DNA of 64,000 bases, from positions 662,501-726,500 of the forward strand of contig NZ_CP010535.1 of NCBI RefSeq assembly GCF_001430825.1, given 5' to 3'. The notes under the pieces were generated by a model. It saw nothing but the letters and a program-made list of their open reading frames with translations, had not been told where the DNA came from and did no database searches. Below are positions 25,686 to 32,837 of the stretch, in pieces. The translations under genes were made by a program, and so were the position numbers. The DNA comes from Sediminicola sp. YIK13 (GTDB taxonomy: Bacteria; Bacteroidota; Bacteroidia; Flavobacteriales; Flavobacteriaceae). Numbering within the stretch: position 1 is the stretch's first letter; each line of letters starts with the position of its first letter.

Positions 25686-26534
25686 ATGAAAAATATTTTA
25701 ATCCCCACCGACTTTTCAGATAACGCATGGAATGCTATTTTCTTTGTCCTGAAGCTTTATAGGGATGTTGAATGTTCCTTTTATATTCTTCATGTTTATG
25801 AAGTAAGTGCCTCCCAAATAAAGGGCGCCAGAGATTCCCGGAAGGCAGGTAAATTATATGAAACCTTGGCACTGGAATCGGAAAACGGACTTTCTGGCGT
25901 CATGGAATATCTAAAAAAAAACCATAAAAACCCTAATCATATTTTTTACTCCATATCTAAGTCCGACCATCTTGTGGGAGCCATTGAGGAACTTCTTTTT
26001 GAAAGGCCTTTTAAACTGATAGTCATGGGGACCAAAGGTGCAACGGGAGCCAAGGAAATATTTATGGGAAGTAATACGGTACGCGTTATAAAATCGATAA
26101 GAAACTGTGCCATTTTAGCCGTACCAGAAGAATTTAACTTCCAGCAATTGGACCAAGTGGTTTTCCCAACGGATTTTACTAAATTCTATTATAGATTCGA
26201 GTTATTGCCCTTAGTGGAATTGGGAACTATATGGAATACAACCATAAATGTTTTTCATGTAGCACAACAAGTGGTACTTACCAAAGAACAAAAATCTAAT
26301 CAGATAATTTTAAAGGAGCGACTAAAAGAACTCAAAGTAGAATTCCATGAAAGAAACATACAAACTACCGTTTCGGATACTATCGTGCAGTTTTCTTTGG
26401 AAATAAAAGCGGACATGATAGTATTGATTCATTACCAACATAATTTTTTGGAAAAAATGACGCAGGAACCGGTGGTAAAAAAAGTAGGGTTTCATTCCAA
26501 AGTACCCTTATTGGTCTTGCCAGAGCTGTCATAA
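25686..26534 (+). CDS. universal stress protein, array member 3
   Basis: This 282-residue protein has tandem Usp domains. The first (MKNILIPTDFSDNAWNAIFFV) has the intact motif GTKGATGAKEIFMGSNT. The second (starting QVVFPTDFTKFYYRFELLP) has no nucleotide motif and ends HYQHNFLEKMTQEPVVKKVG then VPLLVLP. It lies 5 bases behind member 2. Function beyond ATP-binding stress protection cannot be assigned. Confidence 0.92.
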   Translation: MKNILIPTDFSDNAWNAIFFVLKLYRDVECSFYILHVYEVSASQIKGARDSRKAGKLYETLALESENGLSGVMEYLKKNHKNPNHIFYSISKSDHLVGAIEELLFERPFKLIVMGTKGATGAKEIFMGSNTVRVIKSIRNCAILAVPEEFNFQQLDQVVFPTDFTKFYYRFELLPLVELGTIWNTTINVFHVAQQVVLTKEQKSNQIILKERLKELKVEFHERNIQTTVSDTIVQFSLEIKADMIVLIHYQHNFLEKMTQEPVVKKVGFHSKVPLLVLPELS

Positions 26535-26571
26535 TTTGATGGAAAGGAAATTGATAATAAAGAAATAAACC

Positions 26572-27423
26572 ATGAAAAAGATATTGTTGCCCACTGACTT
26601 TTCAATAAATGCACTGAATGCCATAAATTATGCTATCTATTTATTTGAAAATGAGGAATGTGATTTTTTTATTCTTCATACTGTCCAAATAGGACCATCT
26701 GGATATAGCAGCTCGTTCAATAAAGGGCGGGATACCAGATTGCAGAAAATAACTATGGAAGAAGCGGAGCGTAACGCAACATCTTTAAAGGCTTCCTTGG
26801 AGGCTAAAAAGAAGAATCCCAAACATACTATTGAAACAATAATCAATACAGATAGCTTATTGAATGCAATAGGTAAAAATGTTATCAATAAGGACATCGA
26901 CTAAATTTTTATGGGAACCAAAGGTGCTTCAGGGGTAAAATCTATATTTATGGGGAGCAATACGGTTAGTGTTATTAAAAACATAGATTTCTGTCCATTA
27001 ATTGCTGTACCAGAGGAGTATACCTTCAGTGTCCCCACGGAAATATTATTTTCGACAGATTTTAGGCATGAGTATAGTGAAATTGAATTGGAGCCATTAA
27101 TTACCCTTGCCAAATTATGGAACTCTAAAATTTTGGTAGTCCATTTTGGACTTACAGATGCTTTGGATGAGCCACAACAAAAGGCCAAGGAAATATTGAA
27201 GAATCGACTTGTAGATTTATCACACAGTATGGCCCAAGGCTATGCCGACATTTCTGTTGCGGATGCCATAAATGAATATATAGCAAAACACAGGGCAATC
27301 GGGATGGTTGCCATGATGAATAGGAAGCATGGTTTTTTTGAAAAGTTAACTCGTGAGCCTATTATTAAAAGAGTAGCTTTTAGGTCGGAGATACCGCTGT
27401 TTATTTATCCAAAATTAGAATGA
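26572..27423 (+). pseudogene. universal stress protein, array member 4, interrupted by in-frame TAA
   Basis: The open frame starts at the ATG 26572 (MKKILLPTDFSINALNAINYA). It reads to an in-frame TAA at 26902-26904, then continues in the same frame to 27423. The stop falls just before the nucleotide motif GTKGASGVKSIFMGSNT, exactly where paralogues read Asp-Ile-Asp-Leu-Ile. One change from TTA (Leu) to TAA explains it. No other lesion is seen over 284 codons, so the stop is recent, a sequencing error, or read through. A product restarting at the ATG 26911 would lack the first half of the domain. Confidence 0.8.
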
Positions 27424-27443
27424 CCAATAAACAGATGACCGAA

Positions 27444-27713
27444 TTATGCCACCTCATAATTATCAGTTACATGATGGTGAACATAGGGGTTTTGAGCGGT
27501 AGGATATTTACAGAACTTAATAGGGTATCCTATTCTCCATAATTCCTGTTTTACCTGTTGAAAAGTCAAAGGGTTTGCGTAAAGGAAGAATATGATTTGA
27601 TTTTCCAAATCTATATCCAAGATCCTCACATTTAGGATCCTACTAAGATTCCGGGTAATAATTCTTTTATCCTCATCACTTTTAAGATGATCCAATTGGG
27701 CAATCGCTTTCAT
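27444..27713 (-). CDS. small HMA-like fold protein without the metal motif
   Basis: This 89-residue protein contains a core RILNVRILDIDLENQIIFF followed by a helix (TFQQVKQELWRIGYP). That gives the beta-alpha-beta-beta-alpha pattern of heavy-metal-associated domains. The Cys-x2-Cys metal loop is absent. The C-terminal tail holds HHH (VHHHVTDNY) and one Cys. I take the ATG at 27711-27713, since a TTG start at 27740 would lie upstream of the predicted transcription start. It is read divergently from the ROK gene from a shared box with a perfect -7 element. Family not recognised with certainty. Confidence 0.65.
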   Translation of the reverse strand: MKAIAQLDHLKSDEDKRIITRNLSRILNVRILDIDLENQIIFFLYANPLTFQQVKQELWRIGYPIKFCKYPTAQNPYVHHHVTDNYEVA

Positions 27714-27737
27714 AAGTACTTGATTTAGGGTTAATCT

Positions 27738-27811
27738 CAAATTTATTTCATTATAATCTGGTATAAAATGATTTATGTCATGTCAAGTAATTTTATGATC
27801 ATTTAAGTTTA
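27738..27811. promoter_or_regulatory. shared divergent promoter with TGAY-N4-RTCA box (HMA-like gene and ROK kinase)
   Basis: TGATTTATGTCA (27769-27780) is flanked on both sides at 29.5 bases from its centre. TAAATTTG on the minus strand (27745-27738) is an exact TAnnTTTG. TAAGTTTA on the plus strand (27804-27811) has one mismatch. It is a symmetric bidirectional arrangement like that at 2997. Confidence 0.68.
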
Positions 27812-27857
27812 GTTCTATTATGAAATAATTCATCTGTTGGTAAGTTTAGAGATAAAA

Positions 27858-28829
27858 ATGGGAGCATTGTCGAAAAAAATAGAGGTTGTACTTGCAATGG
27901 ATATTGGAGGTACCTATACCAAAATTGGATTAGTGGAGAAGGATGGCACCATCAGGGGCAAACGTGTCTTTAGTACTGGATCCAAACACTCCTTTCAAGG
28001 GTTTGTACTTAACTTGGAAGAAGAGGTAGCCTTGCTCTGCGCAACAATGAAAGATAAGATCAAAATAGTTGCAATAGGTATTGGTGCGCCCAATGCCAAC
28101 TGTTTTACAGGTCAGATGGAACATCCACCAAATTTTAAATGGGGAGATGTCATTCCAATTTCAGAAACTATTTCCTCATTGTTCAAATTACCAGTTGTCA
28201 TTGCCAACGACGCCAATGCAGCTGCGGTAGGGGAACATGTTTATGGTATGGCCAAAAATATGAAGCATTTTGTTGTATTGACGCTTGGTACAGGACTTGG
28301 GAGTGGAATAGTGGTAGATGGCAAACTGGTAACCGGCGCCAATGGGATGGCTGGAGAGCTTGGCCATGTAAGTGTTGATCCTAAAGGTAGGAGCTGTAAT
28401 TGCGGATTAAAAGGGTGTTTGGAAACCTACGCTTCTGTTACAGGAATTAAAAGAACGGTATTTGAGTTATTGTCAGAACTAAATGAGGAATCCAGTTTAA
28501 GAAGAATTAGTTATGAATCATTGACCGGAGAGATCATTTCCGAGCAGGCACTTAAGGGAGATGTAATTGCTTTAAAGGCCTTTGAAATTACAGGGGAACT
28601 TCTTGGAAGCAAATTGGCAGATACAGTTGCGCATTTAGATCCGGAAGCATTTATCTTAACGGGTGGACTGAGTAAAGCTGGGGATATATTATTGGGACCA
28701 GTGGTGAGAAATTTGGAAAAAAATCTATTTGCAGCCTATAAAGGGAAGGTCAAGGTATACCTATCCCCAACAGAGAGTTCCGATGCCATTCTTGGTCCTG
28801 CTGCCCTTGTGTGGCAGGAAAGGAGATAG
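27858..28829 (+). CDS. ROK family sugar kinase (glucokinase-like)
   Basis: This 323-residue cytoplasmic ASKHA-fold kinase has the phosphate-1 motif MDIGGTYTKIG and the sugar-binding/catalytic region NDANAAA. The ROK zinc motif CNCGLKGCLETYAS with its Cys residues follows, and the adenosine motif is in ILTGGLS. It most likely phosphorylates glucose or a related hexose, feeding the PfkB step. The ATG at 27858 is preferred over a TTG seven codons upstream (27837), which carries no conserved residues. It shares a divergent regulon promoter, consistent with increased sugar flux under stress. Confidence 0.9.
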   Translation: MGALSKKIEVVLAMDIGGTYTKIGLVEKDGTIRGKRVFSTGSKHSFQGFVLNLEEEVALLCATMKDKIKIVAIGIGAPNANCFTGQMEHPPNFKWGDVIPISETISSLFKLPVVIANDANAAAVGEHVYGMAKNMKHFVVLTLGTGLGSGIVVDGKLVTGANGMAGELGHVSVDPKGRSCNCGLKGCLETYASVTGIKRTVFELLSELNEESSLRRISYESLTGEIISEQALKGDVIALKAFEITGELLGSKLADTVAHLDPEAFILTGGLSKAGDILLGPVVRNLEKNLFAAYKGKVKVYLSPTESSDAILGPAALVWQERR

Positions 28830-28869
28830 TGGCTACTACACCAAAAGGACTGTAACATTCTTCTGAAGA

Positions 28870-28912
28870 TGATAATAATCATTTCTTACGGGCATTTTTG
28901 CGTCTACTTTTA
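28870..28912 (+). promoter_or_regulatory. TGAY-N4-RTCA box with -7 element, upstream of stress protein at 28937
   Basis: TGATAATAATCA (28870-28881) is followed, 29.5 bases from its centre, by TACTTTTA (28905-28912), the same -7 octamer as the array promoter at 23931. Confidence 0.68.
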
Positions 28913-28936
28913 AGACGACCAATAACATAAATGACC

Positions 28937-29776
28937 ATGAAGAAGATTTTGATTCCCACGGATTTTTCTGAGAATGCCTGGAATGCATTAACATTTGGAC
29001 TTGCCTTATTCGCGAAAGAGAAATGTCATTTTCTTTTGCTCCATATAAATCCAATTGTGTATACCGGTGCTGAAAACGCCATTATTATGCCCCACCACCT
29101 TTTAAAAGAAACGGTTATAGAGAAAAGTAGGGAAAAACTAAAATCTTGGACACAAAAAATTGAAAAGGCATCAGCAAATAAAAACCATATTTTCGAAAGC
29201 TTGGCGGTTTATGATTTTTTTGTGGATGCCATTAAATTACAGTTAGAGAAATCAGAGGTCGACTTGATTGTTATGGGTACAAAAGGAGCTACGGGTTTAA
29301 AGAAAGTCACCATTGGCAGTAATACTGGGCATGTGATCACAAAAATTAAATGTCCATTATTGGCGGTACCAGAAAATGCCAAATTTAATGGCTTAAAAGA
29401 GATTATGTTTCCCACGGATTATCATACAGGGATTGATATTAATGTACTGGAAGATCTAAAAGCGATAATGGCCCTTCACAATTCAAGTTTAAAAATCGTT
29501 CATATGGTATCCAGAGAAGATGAAAAGCTTACCAAGGAACAAGATAGGAACAAAGATTTTTTGAAGGATTATTTTTCAAATTCAGACCAAAGTTTCCAAA
29601 AGATTATTGACACTAGATTGGAAGAGGCCATTCAATCACTTACCGAAAGTCAACCAATCGACATGATAGTGATGGTGGCTAAAAACCAAAATTTCATCCA
29701 ACGCTTATTGTTCAGGCCTTTAGTGGAACAAATTAGTTATCACATCAGCACCCCTTTTCTCGTTCTTCACGAATAA
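28937..29776 (+). CDS. universal stress protein, array member 5
   Basis: This 279-residue protein has tandem Usp domains. The N-terminal MKKILIPTDFSENAWNAL and the motif GTKGATGLKKVTIGSNT are intact. The C-terminal domain starts EIMFPTDYH and ends AKNQNFIQRLLFRPLVEQIS then TPFLVLH, without the nucleotide motif. The start at 28937 matches the paralogues, and an ATG two codons upstream (28931) is possible. It has its own palindrome-associated promoter, separate from the ROK gene 107 bases before it. Confidence 0.92.
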   Translation: MKKILIPTDFSENAWNALTFGLALFAKEKCHFLLLHINPIVYTGAENAIIMPHHLLKETVIEKSREKLKSWTQKIEKASANKNHIFESLAVYDFFVDAIKLQLEKSEVDLIVMGTKGATGLKKVTIGSNTGHVITKIKCPLLAVPENAKFNGLKEIMFPTDYHTGIDINVLEDLKAIMALHNSSLKIVHMVSREDEKLTKEQDRNKDFLKDYFSNSDQSFQKIIDTRLEEAIQSLTESQPIDMIVMVAKNQNFIQRLLFRPLVEQISYHISTPFLVLHE

Positions 29777-29822
29777 CGAAAGCCTTTCCCGATTTTAGGT
29801 GATGGCCACCTTTTAATAGAAC

Positions 29823-29865
29823 TGATAAATATCATGGTTTTAAGAGTATTACACTGGTATTTTTA
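29823..29865 (+). promoter_or_regulatory. TGAY-N4-RTCA box with -7 element, upstream of stress protein at 29887
   Basis: TGATAAATATCA (29823-29834) is followed, 29.5 bases from its centre, by TATTTTTA (29858-29865). The predicted leader is about 17 bases. Confidence 0.66.
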
Positions 29866-29886
29866 AGACATCAAAATAAATCTGAC

Positions 29887-30735
29887 ATGAAAAAAGTACT
29901 GATCCCAACCGATTTTTCAGCTAATGCATATAACGCAATAAGTTATGCATTGAAACTATACAAAAATGAGGAAACCACCTTTTATTTGATGAACACCTAT
30001 ACGCCAGCGGTGTACCAATCTGAATATTTGCTTTTTAGTCCAGGTCAGATAGGTTTGGGAGATATCTATCAAGAGAATTCAGAAAAAAAATTAAATGAAG
30101 TTAAGCAGTGTATTCTAGAAGAATTTAACAATCCCAAGCATACATTTATTATTCATTCCGCCTTCAACACTTTGGTATACGAGGTTGTGGAAACCGTGGA
30201 GAATGAAAATATCGATGTTGTGGTAATGGGGACCCAAGGGGCTACTGGAGCCAAAGAAATTTTGTTGGGAACAAATACCGTACATGTTATTAAACAAGCT
30301 AAATGTCCAGTATTGGTAGTGCCGCCAAAGTATTCTTTTGATGCTCCAAAAGAAATACTTTTTCCAACAGATTATGAGATCGACTATAAGAAAACACCAT
30401 TGGAACAACTTACCAACATAGCTAAGACCCATGGCTCTAAAATAGACATTTTACATGTATCCTCTGGAAACGAATTAACGAACGACCAATTGGAAAACAA
30501 ATCTAAATTAGGTGAGCTACTAGGGGATATTCCACATCGTTTCCATGACGTAACCGATCAAGAAATCATTACAGCCATTAATAATTTTCAAACAGATCAA
30601 AAGATAAATTTACTGACCATGGTTCGAAATAAACATACTTTTTTGGAACGCTTGTTTATTGAACCCATTATAAAAAAAATAAGTTTTCATGTAACCATCC
30701 CATTTTTGGTGCTTCCACACAATTCAAAAGTATAG
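29887..30735 (+). CDS. universal stress protein, array member 6
   Basis: This 282-residue protein has tandem Usp domains. The first (MKKVLIPTDFSANAYNAISYA) has GTQGATGAKEILLGTNT. The second (EILFPTDYEIDYKKTPLEQL) lacks the motif and ends RNKHTFLERLFIEPIIKKIS then IPFLVLP, the clearest example of the array-specific tail. The next member starts 4 bases after its stop, so the two are one transcript from the box at 29823. Confidence 0.92.
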   Translation: MKKVLIPTDFSANAYNAISYALKLYKNEETTFYLMNTYTPAVYQSEYLLFSPGQIGLGDIYQENSEKKLNEVKQCILEEFNNPKHTFIIHSAFNTLVYEVVETVENENIDVVVMGTQGATGAKEILLGTNTVHVIKQAKCPVLVVPPKYSFDAPKEILFPTDYEIDYKKTPLEQLTNIAKTHGSKIDILHVSSGNELTNDQLENKSKLGELLGDIPHRFHDVTDQEIITAINNFQTDQKINLLTMVRNKHTFLERLFIEPIIKKISFHVTIPFLVLPHNSKV

Positions 30736-30739
30736 GCCC

Positions 30740-31588
30740 ATGAAAAATATTTTAGTTCCAACAGACTTTTCCAATAATGCTTATAATGCACTGTTCTATA
30801 TCACACAACTTTTAAAAGATACCCACTGTACTTTTCACATTCTTAATTGTTATGATGGAAGAACAAAGGTCCTAACCAAAAAAGGTGGGGAGCCCAATGA
30901 AAAGGAATTACCCTATGCACTTCGGGTAGATTCCAAAGAAGGCCTCGTAAAGACCAAGCATAGGATTGTATTGGATACGGGGTATGAAAAACATTCTTTT
31001 GAATCTATTTCAAAAAAAGGTGATCTTATAAAGACAGTGGAAAAACTGATAAAGGACCTTCAAATTGATTTGGTGGTCATGGGAAACAAAGGGATTACAG
31101 GTGCCAAGGATATTTTTTTGGGAAGCAATACCACAAAGGTTATTCATGCTGGTTTAGCATGTCCGGTATTAACCGTTCCCAAGGAAATTGATTTCAAAAT
31201 CCCAAAGAATCTTGCTTTGGTAACGGATTATAAAAATTGCATAAGTGCTGAACAAATGGCCACAATTATTGAAATTGCTGGAATTTCAGAAGCTACAATT
31301 CGCGTTATGCATATCAATGAAAAAGAAAGACTGGACAAATTTGAAACTTCCAATATGAACACGTTGACCAAATATTTGGAAGAAATTGATCACAGCTTTC
31401 ACTGGATGCCAAAATTCTCTTCAAAAACAGAGGCCATACAGTTGTTTTTGGAGGAACTTGAAATAGATATGTTGATTATGTTCCATTCTGAGCATAGCCT
31501 TATGGAGAAAATTTTTGGGGAACCGGTTATTAAAAAAATAACATTTGATATAGAACTCCCGTTCTTAGTGATCAACTTGCCCAAGTGA
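30740..31588 (+). CDS. universal stress protein, array member 7
   Basis: This 282-residue protein has tandem Usp domains. MKNILVPTDFSNNAYNALFYI opens it, and the nucleotide motif is kept as GNKGITGAKDIFLGSNT. The second domain is the most diverged of the array (NLALVTDYKNC) and ends HSEHSLMEKIFGEPVIKKIT then LPFLVINL. It is 4 bases behind member 6 and closes the array. Confidence 0.9.
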   Translation: MKNILVPTDFSNNAYNALFYITQLLKDTHCTFHILNCYDGRTKVLTKKGGEPNEKELPYALRVDSKEGLVKTKHRIVLDTGYEKHSFESISKKGDLIKTVEKLIKDLQIDLVVMGNKGITGAKDIFLGSNTTKVIHAGLACPVLTVPKEIDFKIPKNLALVTDYKNCISAEQMATIIEIAGISEATIRVMHINEKERLDKFETSNMNTLTKYLEEIDHSFHWMPKFSSKTEAIQLFLEELEIDMLIMFHSEHSLMEKIFGEPVIKKITFDIELPFLVINLPK

Positions 31589-31661
31589 TAATCCATTTAA
31601 AAAAAAATAGGTTAGGCCGTACCATATTGCGTTGGATTACTCCCTGAAAATCTACTTCAAC

Positions 31662-31704
31662 TGACTTAAATCATTTGAGGATTTCGTCTGATTCCATAAT
31701 TTAC
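31662..31704 (+). promoter_or_regulatory. TGAY-N4-RTCA box with weak -7 element, upstream of gene at 31762
   Basis: TGACTTAAATCA (31662-31673) is followed, 29.5 bases from its centre, by TAATTTAC (31697-31704), the weakest -7 match of the set. A TACTTTTTG a few bases later may be used instead. Confidence 0.5.
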
Positions 31705-31761
31705 TTTTTGCTTTCCGGATGGTGAATCCTTTAAAGCTTTATAATTATTTAAATACTAATT

Positions 31762-32205
31762 ATGAACACAAAAGAACGTAAAATAAACTATGTAGAATGG
31801 TTGAGTCCAGAAGAAATGCATGACATGAGCATTCAATGGTTTTCGGAATTAATGTTTATTAAGGACGAGCAATTGTTCCTAAATAATTTGATTAAATCCT
31901 ATACCATTCAATTAACTGATAAAGGAGTTTTTGAGAAGAGTAGGGAGTTGGTAGCTGAATTGTTAAAGGCCGAAAAAGAAGTGGTGAGCCTATTGAAAAA
32001 AGTGCAATTGCATAGTAACCAGTTAGAGATTATGGTAGATGATGTGGATCAGTTAAAAATGGAAAAAGCTTATAAAGCAACGCATAATGATTTATTGTTG
32101 GAGGTGAATGCATATGGCAATAGCTATAGAAACATAAAGGAACGAATGTTCAAATTGGTCTCCAAGGTTATGAAATTGGATAAACAAAAAAGATTGCTGA
32201 ATTAG
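31762..32205 (+). CDS. hypothetical helical protein, paralogue of the gene at 16437
   Basis: This 147-residue, highly charged, all-helical cytoplasmic protein belongs to no family I recognise. It shares with the 16437-16862 product the pattern Trp-x-Ser-[Asp/Glu]-Leu-x-Phe-x-Lys-Asp (WFSELMFIKDEQLFLNNLI here) and the later LLKKV helix. Unlike that paralogue it stands alone, behind its own box and ahead of a strong terminator. A helical-bundle stress protein is the most that can be inferred. Confidence 0.78.
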   Translation: MNTKERKINYVEWLSPEEMHDMSIQWFSELMFIKDEQLFLNNLIKSYTIQLTDKGVFEKSRELVAELLKAEKEVVSLLKKVQLHSNQLEIMVDDVDQLKMEKAYKATHNDLLLEVNAYGNSYRNIKERMFKLVSKVMKLDKQKRLLN

Positions 32206-32247
32206 TCTGATATGGTAAATCGGAATCTTGAACCGATTTGCAAAGCA

Positions 32248-32279
32248 ATGGGCACCCAAATGGGTTGCCCATTTTTTTT
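32248..32279 (+). terminator. rho-independent terminator after the gene at 31762
   Basis: Arms ATGGGCACCC and GGGTTGCCCAT pair with one bulged T around a short loop (about 32248-32271), followed by eight T residues. It closes the plus-strand stress region. Confidence 0.8.
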
Positions 32280-32470
32280 GATCAGGGAAAGAGGTACAAC
32301 TTATAAACAATGATCATATGTGTTAGTATTTATTTCGATTGAGATCAACTAAAATTATGAATATGAACATCTTGGAGCAGATATAGTTCTATCCAAGAAA
32401 AAGGAGATATCGGGTTTGTAGAAATATTTGGATAGGAGAGAATGCACAGAAACTCTTAAATTCCACTACA

Positions 32471-32791
32471 ATGAATGCAACCTATGAAGAATGTATCAAA
32501 GCGTGCCAGCAATGTCTAATTGATTGTCAAAATTGTCTTACGGTCATGGCAGGTAAAGAAAGTATGAATGACTGTCCTTATTGTTGTATGCTTTGTATAG
32601 ATGCCTGTTTATCTTGCTTAAAGTTCATGGTTGCTGATAGTAGTTTTGCAAAACAGTACTGCCAATTATGTGCAGAAGTGTGCGAATGGTGTGCATCCCA
32701 ATGTGATGAACATAAAAACAAGCACTGTAAACTATGTGCAGAAAGTTGCAGAAGATGTGCGGAAGAATGTAAAAAAATTGCAGCTGCCTAA
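32471..32791 (+). CDS. Cys-rich four-helix-bundle protein (Csp/DUF326-like copper storage)
   Basis: This 106-residue protein contains 21 cysteines spaced Cys-x2-Cys, Cys-x3-Cys and Cys-x2-Cys along all helices (residues 8-22, 35-49, 64-78, 86-100). This matches the DUF326/Csp family, whose bundle core is lined by thiols and stores many Cu(I) ions. There is no signal peptide, so it resembles the cytosolic Csp3 form. His81 and His85 lie at the bundle end. It does not carry a ferredoxin cluster motif despite that name being used for DUF326. The GH3-like gene follows after 46 bases. Confidence 0.88.
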   Translation: MNATYEECIKACQQCLIDCQNCLTVMAGKESMNDCPYCCMLCIDACLSCLKFMVADSSFAKQYCQLCAEVCEWCASQCDEHKNKHCKLCAESCRRCAEECKKIAAA

Positions 32792-32837
32792 TGTGGATGT
32801 AATAGTGATGCTTAGTTAAAACTGGAGAAAAGATTAT

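Noticed and set aside
32471-32791. Ferredoxin call for the Cys-rich protein
   Set aside because: Cysteine spacing is that of a thiol-lined helix bundle, not the Cys-x2-Cys-x2-Cys-x3-Cys-Pro of 4Fe-4S ferredoxins.
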